From: a virus
Virus record (IMG/VR): IMGVR_UViG_3300021964_000012
Location: 126,001-190,000 of that record
DNA length: 64,000 nt
Reading direction: 5' to 3' (one strand)
How positions within the stretch are numbered: the stretch's first letter is position 1; each line of letters begins with the position of its first letter. This document shows, piece after piece, positions 16,157 to 25,240 of this stretch. The notes below the pieces were generated by a model, which searched no databases, was not told the origin of the DNA, and worked only from the letters and a program-made list of their open reading frames with translations. The translations under genes were made by a program, and so were the position numbers.

Positions 16157-16784
16157 TAGGTTTAAATTCTACTACATTTTCACCAATGTTGTCAACCTTT
16201 TCGACTTGTTTTTCAAGTTTTACTTCAATCACTGGTTCTTCTGCCTCGCCGTCATCCCAATCTAAATCTAAACTTTTCCATGTAGGATTATTTAATGTAA
16301 CAACTTTTTTACCTGCTTTTGGTATTGTAATACAACCCGGTCCAGTATCTGTCCACCATCCTGTGTTTTCAAATGGGCCTACAGTTTCTTCATCATGATG
16401 CAAATAACTAATACCGCCTCCCATTGTACTTCGTATGCTGATATCAAGTATGTCCATTACATCTTCGGTAACTGCTTGTAGTTTACAATATAATGCTAGG
16501 CCAACTATTTGATCAGCAGGTTCGTCTGGTAACACAATGGTTCGAAAATCTACTTCTTCATATTTTTTAGTAAGGCTTTTGTGTGCTTTACCAAAAATTA
16601 TAGCATCTGAAAACTGTTCATATAAAATATACTTGCATCTTTCCATTGCAATATTTTGATCAACTTGATTTGTTGATTTTGTTATTATTTGTAAATCAAC
16701 ACTATACGTATTCATTATAACTCCAGTGTCAAAGTACACGCCAGTGGTAAATGTTGGACTCCAACCTATTCTTACATAACTCAT
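16143..16784 (-). CDS. Conserved phage protein, unknown function
   Basis: 213 residues: a mixed alpha/beta body (about 20-175) and an acidic C-terminal tail. No domain recognised. ATG overlaps the preceding TGA. Confidence 0.7.
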   Translation of the reverse strand: MSYVRIGWSPTFTTGVYFDTGVIMNTYSVDLQIITKSTNQVDQNIAMERCKYILYEQFSDAIIFGKAHKSLTKKYEEVDFRTIVLPDEPADQIVGLALYCKLQAVTEDVMDILDISIRSTMGGGISYLHHDEETVGPFENTGWWTDTGPGCITIPKAGKKVVTLNNPTWKSLDLDWDDGEAEEPVIEVKLEKQVEKVDNIGENVVEFKPNDKK

Positions 16785-17017
16785 GATATATCTATTTTAT
16801 CCTCAAAGTCGTTGTTGTCTCCAGAACGTGCTTTAACCTGCTTTTCTGTGAGTTTGTTGCGATAGGTATTGATTGCAAGGCTCACTTGATTGATAAGTGA
16901 ACTGTTGCCCATTCGCATTGCAATAGTTAGTTTTCCATTTAGTTCGGTAATTTTATCCAACAGTTCTGACTCACTGAGGTCGTCAATTTTACCAATCAAT
17001 GGATGTTCCATCGACAT
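16781..17017 (-). CDS. Hypothetical 78-residue helical protein
   Basis: Mostly helical (LSESELLDKITELNGKL), acidic C terminus. Coupled to MazG upstream. No domain recognised. Confidence 0.68.
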   Translation of the reverse strand: MSMEHPLIGKIDDLSESELLDKITELNGKLTIAMRMGNSSLINQVSLAINTYRNKLTEKQVKARSGDNNDFEDKIDIS

Positions 17018-17424
17018 TAGATGTCACCGTCTTTTCTGTTTTCACTATAGTGTGCATCAAAGTCACCGCCTGGGTAACGTGCTTTAAGTTTATCAATATT
17101 CATTTGTATAACAATATTTGGATCTACATCAAGTGCCATACATCCTTGCATCCAATACCACATGATGTCACCGAGTTCTCTTTTCATATGATAGATGTTT
17201 TCATCATCAAGTGGCTTGCCTTGAAATATGATCTTTTTCACTATCTCAGTAAACTCACCTGCTTCTGCACCCATTCCGCAACTTGCAGTAAGCAGTCGTG
17301 GCATATCAGCCATGCGTTGATTGTTTAGAGATGCCCAGTTGTGTGTGAACGCATCATTACTTTTGCTTTCATCACTGGTTACTGCATCCACAAATTCTTT
17401 GTACTTGTTTAGATCTATTTTCAT
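17017..17424 (-). CDS. mazG: MazG-like nucleotide pyrophosphohydrolase
   Basis: 135 residues. Metal-binding helices GAEAGEFTEIVKK and MKRELGDIMWYW give the ExxE...ExxD pattern of MazG. These enzymes hydrolyse (d)NTPs; phage MazG has been linked to nucleotide supply and ppGpp. AAAGGAG is 6-7 bases upstream, and that Shine-Dalgarno is one arm of a hairpin at 17431-17464 which contains its own promoter. Confidence 0.88.
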   Translation of the reverse strand: MKIDLNKYKEFVDAVTSDESKSNDAFTHNWASLNNQRMADMPRLLTASCGMGAEAGEFTEIVKKIIFQGKPLDDENIYHMKRELGDIMWYWMQGCMALDVDPNIVIQMNIDKLKARYPGGDFDAHYSENRKDGDI

Positions 17425-17430
17425 AAAAAA

Positions 17431-17464
17431 ACTCCTTTACTCAATAATTATACAGCAAAGGAGT
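17431..17464 (-). terminator. Hairpin plus T-run overlapping mazG Shine-Dalgarno
   Basis: Minus-strand ACTCCTTT (17457-17464), 18-base loop, AAAGGAGT (17431-17438), then a run of T up to the mazG ATG. For RNA coming from the tail genes this is an intrinsic-terminator-like hairpin that also pairs with the mazG Shine-Dalgarno. Confidence 0.55.
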
Positions 17465-17475
17465 TAGTATGTCAA
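17447..17475 (-). promoter_or_regulatory. Perfect-consensus sigma70 promoter
   Basis: Minus strand: TTGACA (17470-17475), 17-base spacer, TATAAT (17447-17452). The -10 lies inside the loop of the hairpin at 17431-17464, so RNA started here lacks the upstream arm and leaves the mazG Shine-Dalgarno free. Confidence 0.85.
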
Positions 17476-17490
17476 TTATTATTTTGCTCG

Positions 17491-18399
17491 TTATGCAAAA
17501 GCGGCACCGTTGTTACCTATCACAAACCATTTGCTGTTTATGTACATTAGAGTGCATGCTTCGCCAATGTTAGCAAAAGTAATAGTTCCAGTTCCAGATG
17601 CTTTCCATCCTGCATTGGTAACTGTTGTAACCATGTCGCCACTGTCAGCATACATAGCAAGTACTTTAATTTGTCCTTCAACACCTGCAGCCAATGTGCT
17701 TGTTTCAGCAGCCGCTGTTGAAAAATAACTTGCGGTTTTGGTCAAATCAGCGGCGCCAGCATCTGCTAGATCTTCTGAGCCTGTTAATTTTATTGGATTA
17801 GTTAATGTGTCTCTTGGTCTTGTAAGTTCGCTTAGAAATATGCTTGTTCCGCCGTCGTCTGTGTGAAATTGGAATTCATATGTGCCTGTTTCTGCAAATG
17901 TAATAACGTTTGAACTAATGCCTTGTATGCCTACTATGCTTTTTGCACTTACACCGTTTCCTACTGCACTTGGCAGTGTCACAGTGTGAGCTACGTTAGC
18001 AACTGTAATTACAACTGTAATAAATGATTGGTTTCCTGCGGCTGGTATATTTGAAAATGCTAGTGTAATTGATCCTGAAGTTGTTACACTGTACCAGTTA
18101 CCTCCGCTATAATCAATTGCTGCAGAACCTGATATTGCTCCAAGAGCCACTCTAGTTGCTCTATAGCCTTGTATTTTGGTGTTTTTTATTACTGCACCAG
18201 ACATATCGTTATCAAGTGTTGTGCCTGTTAATGCACTTTTAAAAATGCCTTTTGCTTGTAGATCGTCAATTTCAGTCTCTGCATATTCAAAATTGGTTTT
18301 GATGTTTGTGAAGTTATCACGAAATCCTTGACTGTCATTGTCCTGTCCAGCAACTGGATAGGTTGTATCTATGTTGTTTGGATTGATACTACTTGCCAT
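17491..18399 (-). CDS. Putative tail fibre/virion protein
   Basis: 302 residues. The N terminus (NPNNIDTTYPVAGQDNDSQGFR, then FTNIKTNF) resembles the start shared by fibre-like genes of marine T4-like phages. The rest is Ser/Thr/Gly-rich beta structure. Last gene of the tail block. A GATAAATA octamer lies about 50 bases upstream. Confidence 0.68.
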   Translation of the reverse strand: MASSINPNNIDTTYPVAGQDNDSQGFRDNFTNIKTNFEYAETEIDDLQAKGIFKSALTGTTLDNDMSGAVIKNTKIQGYRATRVALGAISGSAAIDYSGGNWYSVTTSGSITLAFSNIPAAGNQSFITVVITVANVAHTVTLPSAVGNGVSAKSIVGIQGISSNVITFAETGTYEFQFHTDDGGTSIFLSELTRPRDTLTNPIKLTGSEDLADAGAADLTKTASYFSTAAAETSTLAAGVEGQIKVLAMYADSGDMVTTVTNAGWKASGTGTITFANIGEACTLMYINSKWFVIGNNGAAFA

Positions 18400-18413
18400 G
18401 TTTTTATCTCTTT

Positions 18414-21400
18414 CTATGTTCCTAAAATATTCTTCTTGGGGAATACGAGGTATTTATCATATGAATCCGTCTTGCCGTAAACATCTACAGGGCTGGTAAA
18501 CCTTAGACTGTTGCCATCAAAGGTAGTTGGATTTCCACTTGGTGTTGGATTAGCAGTCTGGTCTGTATTAAATGTAGTGCTTAATGGTGGTGATGGATTC
18601 CAATTTCCGCCATCTGTTGAATCTTCATTTGGTACCCAATTTGCAGTAAGTTGATTGTCCAGTATGTATCTATCGCTGATAAAATCAACTCTATTGAGTA
18701 TTTCACCGAACTGTGTGCGAATGTTATAACTTATTCGATCTGATTCACCTGGTTTTGTATAACAAATCACCCATGCTTTAGTAAAGCCTAATACTCTACC
18801 GTTGGTTTGTTTTGATGTCATCCATAAAGGCAATATTGTATTTGTTTGTCCAATTGTATCAACAACCCTGTCTCGCATGTTTATCAAACTGTTTGGGTAA
18901 ACAGTTTGTGTAGTTACTGCAAGTTCGTCAAGTGGTGTTAAAAATTGATCATAAAATGTTAGCAACTGCTCGTAGTGTGCATTTATATCAAGATCACCAG
19001 ACGCTTGTGGTTTTGGAAATATACAAGCAATACCGTTGTTTTCTGGATTGAAAGGATCTGTTGGATTCTTTAATGCATATCCATAGCAACAACAGATTTG
19101 ATGATTTAATCCAGTATCTTTTTTGCCTTTGTCATTTAGATAAAGTGCGTCAAAGTTTATTTCAAGTCCAACATGCACAAATCCCATTGCAATATAAGGC
19201 ACTGTTGGTATGGTATCGTTTATGTTAGTAAGGCGTTTCCATCTATCAACCATTTTATTTCCGTTGATGTCGGTTAGATTGTCAAACCAAGTGCGAAACT
19301 TAAGGTTACCAACTCTTGGACTAGCCGATGGCAATCCTTCAATTTCAAATTTATTCAGACTGACTGCATAAGCACAAACTAGTGTAGCCATTGCACTTCC
19401 TAAACTATGACTGCATATACGTAATTTTGTTTTTGTTGTGTTTTCTAGAGCTTGTTGTAGTGTTATTCCGGGAACATCACTACCTCTTGTGTATCCCGGA
19501 GCAGATGCACTTGCTGGGACACCTAGTCCTTGGAATGCCTTCAGCCAGCCACTTCCAATTTGTCCTTGGCCTAGCGGATTATCAACTTTATTGGCCGCAT
19601 CAACATCTAGTTTAACATTGCCTTCTCCCAATGTACCACGAATTACAATATAAGCATGATCACCTTGTTCAACTAGAAAGGCAAAAGGTTCAATATACCT
19701 TTGTACATTGCCATTTTCTTCCTTACCGGTGTAGTATTCACTATAGATAATGTTATTTGCAAGTGCTGCGGCTTCCAGTTGTGTTTTAAAAAGGTCGTAT
19801 CTAACATTATCACTATAGGTATCACACTCGTTCCTAGGTGACCATGTAAAAGTTCCTGATGGGTCATCGCCTGCAGGATCTCCCGGGCTTCCGGCAGCGG
19901 CCCAATCTTTTGACATTTGGCTGGCAACAGTCGCTAGTAAGTTTGCATTAAGTGCTGGTTCTAGATAGTCAACGCCTTGATTAGCTAATCCTACTTTAGC
20001 AGTGATTGTTTCGTTACTCAGTCTGTCTGGGTGATCAACACCGTCTACTGTTAATTCTACTGGCCATTTTATACTCTGGGGCGGCGATTGCCCTAGTTTA
20101 TTAACGCCGGTATCAATAACATCACTATAAACAACTTCATATTCGACAGTACCATCTGCGTTCAATGCTTGTGCAGTTTTTATTTCCCCTAGTATCAGTT
20201 TCTTTTCAAAATGATTCTGTGTAAGTGCATTTACATATTCTTCTAGTGTTGCAGTATCTAAACTGTAGGCATGATTATACACTACATTTTTTGCCACACC
20301 AAAGTAGGGATCATCTGCTCGATAAACTCTTGATGGCGGTATTATGTCAGTGTTTTGAATTAGACTTCTTATAAAAGTTCTATCATTTTGATCAGGCATT
20401 GCTTTGATATAGATTCCGTTGTATGGAGAATTGTACTCTCTATCTACAGTGATACGGAACGTTCTACTAACACTAACCAAGCCGTCACTGCTGTATGCAA
20501 CCACAGTGAAGTCAAATGCTTTATCAAATGTTGTTTCTCCACTTATTAATCTTGTGCTAACTTCTTTATCAAAAGTGGTTGTTCCGCTATCAATTGCAAA
20601 GGTATTAAAACTAACACGCCCACTGATGTTTCCGCTTGATAGTAACTCTAATCCCTGAGGTAGAAGATTGTATTGTCCAGGAGTATCTGGATAACTGCCT
20701 GCTTTCAATTTGAATTGTAGTGTCCGTCCGCTTGGGTTTGAGGCTTTTACTGCTAGTCTTGATACTGCACCGTTATCGATTGTTCCTAGTGAATATACAG
20801 GTGCTAGTTCAGTACCAGGAACAAAAGTTCCTGTCAACCAAGTAACCGCATTCTCTATGTTTCCTATGACAGTAATATTGTAATCATAGGGTTCACTTTG
20901 AACTTCAGGACGATTTGCTTTGGCAATAATAATGCTAAAGTTAAATGTTTGTTCAGTTGCACCTTGATCTGGAAAATAACCACTTAACCATCCTGTTAGT
21001 GTATTAAATGTTATGCCCGGAGGAAGGTCGCTACTATCGCCAGTTACAATTGAAAATTCAATTGGATCATTATCGCAATCAAATCCTTTGATTTGATAGG
21101 CAAAGAAGTTATCATGTCTAAATGTTCCGATTGTTCCGGCAGATACTGCCGGAGGTCCAACAATAGCAGGTGGATAGTTTTCAATATATGGTGTGCTGAG
21201 TGGCGATAGATCAGCAGTTAGTATGTCAGTGTCAGCAGTGAAATCGAGTGTATCCGCAGTTAAACTATCTCTACTTACTACATACATTGTAAATGTTCTT
21301 AGATTTTGATCTTTACCATCACTGATTCTCAGTGTAAATTCATAGTTTTTGTTTATACTTCTGTTTGGAAAATCAAACGGATATAGATCAAATGCACTAG

Positions 21401-21950
21401 CATCAAAGCCGCTCGTAGCACTGTCTGGTAGATTGCTTATTGGTGATATGTGACCAGATATCAATCCGGTTGTTGCATTTAGTGTTAACCCAGGTGGCAA
21501 TTCACCGTTATCAACTTCGATAGTAACTGTATCATTTGGATCACTGTCTGTAAACCCAATTGTGATGTTTACATTATCACAGTCAAAAAATGTACCCAAA
21601 CTACCAGCCGGTGTTGTGAAAGTAGGTGCGTCCTGCCCAGTGACTGTTAGGCTAAATGTTCTATCATTGATACTCAATCCATCTGGCGAGGTTGCACGTA
21701 TTGCAAAAGTGCTTGTTACATTTTCACTGACTTCGGTCGGTGTTCCTCTCAGCGTCACAAAGGCTTGCGGGACACCTTCAATCAGTCCGTTTGATGTTAC
21801 TTGAACACCTTCTGGAAGTCTGCCAGCAATTAAAGTATATGTAAGTGTACCGCCGTCTGGATCAACGGCTTCTATTGGTCTTTGGAAAAATAAATTTTCT
21901 GCAATAGTTCCAAGATCTCCTGCTGGTGTTACCCATACTGGTTGTGCCAT
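18414..21950 (-). CDS. Large Ig-like virion protein with embedded class 3 lipase domain
   Basis: 1178 residues. Roughly residues 1-515 are four or more cadherin/He_PIG-type Ig-like repeats (LTYTLIAGRLPEGVQVTSNG and similar 'LPPGLTLN...TGLISG' units). About 700-1010 reads as a class 3 lipase: nucleophile elbow CSHSLGSAMATLV near 848, acid block NDTIPTVPY near 918, and a candidate His in DINAHYEQLL near 975. The C-terminal 150 residues are Thr/Asn-rich. Tail location is inferred from neighbours. It would let the virion cut acyl esters in the host envelope. First elbow residue is Ser rather than Gly. Confidence 0.78.
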   Translation of the reverse strand: MAQPVWVTPAGDLGTIAENLFFQRPIEAVDPDGGTLTYTLIAGRLPEGVQVTSNGLIEGVPQAFVTLRGTPTEVSENVTSTFAIRATSPDGLSINDRTFSLTVTGQDAPTFTTPAGSLGTFFDCDNVNITIGFTDSDPNDTVTIEVDNGELPPGLTLNATTGLISGHISPISNLPDSATSGFDASAFDLYPFDFPNRSINKNYEFTLRISDGKDQNLRTFTMYVVSRDSLTADTLDFTADTDILTADLSPLSTPYIENYPPAIVGPPAVSAGTIGTFRHDNFFAYQIKGFDCDNDPIEFSIVTGDSSDLPPGITFNTLTGWLSGYFPDQGATEQTFNFSIIIAKANRPEVQSEPYDYNITVIGNIENAVTWLTGTFVPGTELAPVYSLGTIDNGAVSRLAVKASNPSGRTLQFKLKAGSYPDTPGQYNLLPQGLELLSSGNISGRVSFNTFAIDSGTTTFDKEVSTRLISGETTFDKAFDFTVVAYSSDGLVSVSRTFRITVDREYNSPYNGIYIKAMPDQNDRTFIRSLIQNTDIIPPSRVYRADDPYFGVAKNVVYNHAYSLDTATLEEYVNALTQNHFEKKLILGEIKTAQALNADGTVEYEVVYSDVIDTGVNKLGQSPPQSIKWPVELTVDGVDHPDRLSNETITAKVGLANQGVDYLEPALNANLLATVASQMSKDWAAAGSPGDPAGDDPSGTFTWSPRNECDTYSDNVRYDLFKTQLEAAALANNIIYSEYYTGKEENGNVQRYIEPFAFLVEQGDHAYIVIRGTLGEGNVKLDVDAANKVDNPLGQGQIGSGWLKAFQGLGVPASASAPGYTRGSDVPGITLQQALENTTKTKLRICSHSLGSAMATLVCAYAVSLNKFEIEGLPSASPRVGNLKFRTWFDNLTDINGNKMVDRWKRLTNINDTIPTVPYIAMGFVHVGLEINFDALYLNDKGKKDTGLNHQICCCYGYALKNPTDPFNPENNGIACIFPKPQASGDLDINAHYEQLLTFYDQFLTPLDELAVTTQTVYPNSLINMRDRVVDTIGQTNTILPLWMTSKQTNGRVLGFTKAWVICYTKPGESDRISYNIRTQFGEILNRVDFISDRYILDNQLTANWVPNEDSTDGGNWNPSPPLSTTFNTDQTANPTPSGNPTTFDGNSLRFTSPVDVYGKTDSYDKYLVFPKKNILGT
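18451..18458 (-). promoter_or_regulatory. Late-promoter-like octamer (GATAAATA)
   Basis: Minus-strand GATAAATA about 50 bases upstream of the tail gene starting at 18399. Confidence 0.4.
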
Positions 21951-21960
21951 CTGGACCTAC

Positions 21961-24201
21961 CTATAATTTCAACATACACTCGACGAGCTTTTCACCTTCG
22001 TCTGCGTTATCTTCAAGTGCAATACCTATCAAGTGTCCTTCTGAGTTCTTACTTGCTCTTCCCATGATGTCAGAATACACCAGTTGTCCTTTTTGCACTG
22101 ATCCAAAAATTCTTACTGGAACACGACCAACTAAAGCCACCGGTAAACCAGCTGTTAAATCACTGTTCATGAGATATGCTGGATCAGTTGAGATAACTCC
22201 AGCTGGATAATCTCCTAAACCACATATAGTGATTTCGAGAGGACCACCAATTGATATCACTGTACCTGGATCATAATCATGATCTGAAAGATAGTTTTCT
22301 GCTAAGTCAGCATATCTTGCTTGAGTTGCAGTTAGTGTGGCTATATTAGCACTAAAACTAGCATTGCTATCTCTAAAAATTATTGTACTAGGCGTACTAG
22401 CATCAGTAGCATTTGATGCTACAGTAAATGTACCACTTTCGCTGTTAACACTACCACTAATACCGTTTCCTGAAGTTGCTCCTTGTTGGACATAAGCCCC
22501 TGTTGTATCTGTGCCTAAAGCGACTGAATCGGCTGCAATTGTTGTAGCAAATGATACATTACCTAAATTGGTCATTGTACCTGAACCAGTAACATCACCC
22601 GTTAGAGTAATTGTTGGATCAGCAGTTAGTGTTGTCGCAATACTTGCAGTATCGCCTGCGTTGGTAAATGTGGCACTGCCTGTTACGTTTCCTGTTAGTT
22701 GCACGGTTACCGCACTTGATAAACCACCAGCAGTACCTGTTGTGTTTTGGTTAAGTGTTGCCACCCTAGCGGCAGCAACTGTACCTGTTGTTATATTTGA
22801 TCCATTTAAAGCACTCAATAATGCACCTGATCCAGCAAAGGATGCGGCAGTTATATTGCCTGTTGCATCTACGTCGCCAGCTGTAGTAATGTTGCCACCA
22901 CTTACATTGCCTGTGGCCGAAATAGTTGTACCTGCTGTTATTCCATTTGTAGCGTCAACATTGTCAGCCTGTACCTGTCCTGTAGTAGTAACGTTACCAC
23001 CACTTACGTTACCAGTTGCTGATATTGTTGTACCAGCAGTAATGCCATTGGTTGCGGCAAAGTTGTCACCTGCCACTTGACCAGTTGCACTGATTATACC
23101 AGTTACTGCTGAGCCAGTTGATCCAACATCCAAAACTGTTGTACCAGCAACACCTACTGTTGTATTTGCATTATTTGCAACAAATACATTTGATGTTCCA
23201 TTTACTATTGTATTTGCGTTAGGTAGGTTTGATAATTGACTTCCGTCGCCAAGTATATAGGTACCTGAAATATTACCTGTTGCAGTGATGTTTGCAGTTG
23301 TCATTGGAACTATAACGTCAATTGTGGTTCCGTCAGTTTGAAATACCAGTGTTCCACCTGATGTGATTTCTACATTACCACCTGAACTTGAAATACCAAC
23401 AATCGATGTTCCGTTGGCAATTTGTGTAACTGCTACGTTTGATGCTGCTGTAACGTTGGATAAAAATCCTCCGTCGCCAATAAAAAATCCGCCAGTGCTT
23501 TCTACATTTCCTGTTGCACTCATGTCACCTGTTGCAACAACACCTGAGCTGTTTACATTGCCTGCATCTACGTTTCCTGTAGCAGTAACTGAACCTCCAG
23601 TGATAATGTTACCACCAGTGACGTTGCCTGTTGCGTCAACAAATCCTGAAGTAATTAGATTACCAGCAGTAACATTTCCTGTGGTTACTTTGTTACCACC
23701 AATAACAACATCATTTAGTGCTATGATGTTTCCGCCTTGGACGTTTCCTCCACTTGTAATGTTGCCAGTGGCATCAATAATAACACTGTTAACTTCTTGG
23801 TATCTTAGTGTGCTGTTTCCAAGATATCTTGTTGCATTTGTATCAGGAAGTAAATTTGAACCAATTGTACCATTCACAATCAGTTGATCGCCAATGGTAA
23901 AATCTTGTGTAATAGTTAAACTGTTTCCAACATCAAGGTCAGTTGCAATGGTTACGTTTCCACTAATGCTTGTTTCTGTTCCAGAAAATGTAACCACATT
24001 AGAACTTCCAGCAATGCTAATAGTCACATTAGCACTGTCAGCAACAGACACATTTGAAGTACCGTTTATAATTTCTGTTGGAGTGATAGTAGTGTCAAAA
24101 AGTGATTTGAAGTTATCATTACATTTAATGTATGCAGTTCTTAGGCCGTCACCGGTACCATCGTTTGCGGTTGCACCAACATTGATTATTTCTCTTGCCA
24201 T
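21961..24201 (-). CDS. Repeat-rich tail fibre protein
   Basis: 746 residues. The N-terminal 30 residues (INVGATANDGTGDGLRTAY) match the start of the next fibre gene. Residues about 90-470 are degenerate GNVTGGN/ATGNVSGGN repeats expected to form a beta-rich shaft. The C-terminal 130 residues (ARYADLAENY to ECMLKL) are a globular tip of the sort found on marine phage fibres. GAGG precedes the ATG and CATAAATA lies 28 bases upstream. Receptor binding is inferred. Confidence 0.83.
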   Translation of the reverse strand: MAREIINVGATANDGTGDGLRTAYIKCNDNFKSLFDTTITPTEIINGTSNVSVADSANVTISIAGSSNVVTFSGTETSISGNVTIATDLDVGNSLTITQDFTIGDQLIVNGTIGSNLLPDTNATRYLGNSTLRYQEVNSVIIDATGNITSGGNVQGGNIIALNDVVIGGNKVTTGNVTAGNLITSGFVDATGNVTGGNIITGGSVTATGNVDAGNVNSSGVVATGDMSATGNVESTGGFFIGDGGFLSNVTAASNVAVTQIANGTSIVGISSSGGNVEITSGGTLVFQTDGTTIDVIVPMTTANITATGNISGTYILGDGSQLSNLPNANTIVNGTSNVFVANNANTTVGVAGTTVLDVGSTGSAVTGIISATGQVAGDNFAATNGITAGTTISATGNVSGGNVTTTGQVQADNVDATNGITAGTTISATGNVSGGNITTAGDVDATGNITAASFAGSGALLSALNGSNITTGTVAAARVATLNQNTTGTAGGLSSAVTVQLTGNVTGSATFTNAGDTASIATTLTADPTITLTGDVTGSGTMTNLGNVSFATTIAADSVALGTDTTGAYVQQGATSGNGISGSVNSESGTFTVASNATDASTPSTIIFRDSNASFSANIATLTATQARYADLAENYLSDHDYDPGTVISIGGPLEITICGLGDYPAGVISTDPAYLMNSDLTAGLPVALVGRVPVRIFGSVQKGQLVYSDIMGRASKNSEGHLIGIALEDNADEGEKLVECMLKL
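22891..23058. repeat. Internal tandem repeat in fibre gene, about 102-base period
   Basis: Two copies of a segment encoding NGITAGTTISATGNVSGGN, starting near 22891 and 22993 (period 34 codons), with synonymous differences between copies. Part of a broader low-complexity repeat field. Confidence 0.65.
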
Positions 24202-24228
24202 TGGGATCCTCTAACTTACTGTTATGAG

Positions 24229-24236
24229 TATTTATG
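24229..24236 (-). promoter_or_regulatory. Late promoter octamer (CATAAATA)
   Basis: Minus-strand CATAAATA 28 bases upstream of the 746-residue fibre gene. Confidence 0.5.
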
Positions 24237-24243
24237 GCTTTTA

Positions 24244-24705
24244 TTAGTTAAGATCGACCCAAGAAGAACCAGTGTATCCTTGAAATTTTGTTCCGCTAGT
24301 CACAAAGATTATCATGCCAGCAACAGGAGAAGTGATAGCGGCATCTCTAGCAGTAGCATCGGCGTAGGTTGGAAGAGTAAATGGGCCACTGCTTATCACT
24401 CCAACAGTGCCGATATATGCACCCAATGGACGTACATTAGCATTACCAATGTATCTTGTATTGTTAGCATCAGGAATAACATCTTGTGCTATACGTATTG
24501 TGCCTGTACCGTCTGGTGCAAGAACTATATCACCATTGGTATTATAACTTGAAATAGTTTGCCCATTCATTGCAATGTTGGAACTTACACTATTGGCTCC
24601 GTAGAGTTCAGTGAAATTATCGTTGACTTTGTCCATTGCACTACGGAGATTGTCACCGGTACCGTCGTTTGCTGATGTTCCTAAATTGATTGTTTGCTGT
24701 GCCAT
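24244..24705 (-). CDS. Short tail fibre-like protein
   Basis: 153 residues. N terminus QTINLGTSANDGTGDNLRSA parallels the long fibre. The C-terminal half contains a short fibre motif (VTSGTKFQGYTGSSWVDLN). Likely a fibre or fibre-attachment protein. AAGGA precedes the ATG and CATAAATA lies 24 bases upstream. Confidence 0.75.
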   Translation of the reverse strand: MAQQTINLGTSANDGTGDNLRSAMDKVNDNFTELYGANSVSSNIAMNGQTISSYNTNGDIVLAPDGTGTIRIAQDVIPDANNTRYIGNANVRPLGAYIGTVGVISSGPFTLPTYADATARDAAITSPVAGMIIFVTSGTKFQGYTGSSWVDLN

Positions 24706-24728
24706 CTATACATCCTTTAATACTTGTG

Positions 24729-24736
24729 TATTTATG
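24729..24736 (-). promoter_or_regulatory. Late promoter octamer (CATAAATA)
   Basis: Minus-strand CATAAATA 24 bases upstream of the short fibre gene. Confidence 0.5.
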
Positions 24737-24738
24737 TC

Positions 24739-25047
24739 TTAGACTGCGAAGCTTTCTCCACAACCACAACTGGCAACTGCATTTGGATTGATAACTTTTA
24801 GATAGTTACCGCCTAATTCGTTTACCCAATCAACTGTGCAACCTAGCACAAACATTTCTGCTATTGGATCTACAACCAGTATATCATTGATAGGTTCGCT
24901 CCACTTAACATCTGGCCATTTTGATTTATGATCCCAAACATATGTAAAGCCACTACATCCGCCGCCCTTCACGCCAAGAGTAACATAGTCACCCTCAGGT
25001 GTTACCGACTTTAAATATTCGCTTGCTTTTTCAGTTAACTTTAACAT
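24739..25047 (-). CDS. A-type Fe-S carrier (IscA/ErpA/HesB family)
   Basis: 102 residues. The three cluster-ligand cysteines are present: Cys31 in GGGCSGF and Cys94/Cys96 in the C-terminal SCGCGESF. These proteins bind and deliver Fe-S clusters. The phage has at least three radical SAM proteins and a ferredoxin that need clusters, which gives a plausible reason for it. Coupled by TAATG to the small membrane gene upstream. Confidence 0.92.
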   Translation of the reverse strand: MLKLTEKASEYLKSVTPEGDYVTLGVKGGGCSGFTYVWDHKSKWPDVKWSEPINDILVVDPIAEMFVLGCTVDWVNELGGNYLKVINPNAVASCGCGESFAV

Positions 25048-25214
25048 TACTTCTCACGTTTGTAAATTGTCCATGCACCGTATGCAATAGCCGCATAGGC
25101 TGCTAGTTTAGCAAATGGGCCTGCTATAAGCACAATTATGCCTACACCAATTAAGATTGCACCATCTAATGATGTGCGTTCTTCTAGTCTGCTTGTGATA
25201 AATTTTTTAATCAT
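25047..25214 (-). CDS. Small membrane protein, 55 residues
   Basis: Starts MIKKFITSRLEERTSLD, followed by a hydrophobic segment with small residues (about 20-47), and ends IYKREK. GGAG lies 6 bases upstream of the ATG, and the stop overlaps the iscA-like start. Probable single or paired transmembrane helix. No family. Confidence 0.68.
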   Translation of the reverse strand: MIKKFITSRLEERTSLDGAILIGVGIIVLIAGPFAKLAAYAAIAYGAWTIYKREK

Positions 25215-25240
25215 GTCGATCTCCTTGAACTATATTTATT

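Noticed and set aside
22511-23887. Long plus-strand open frames opposite the fibre gene
   Set aside because: They are antisense to the repeat-rich fibre. The Pro/Val/Thr-rich translations come from repeated codons, with no ribosome site.
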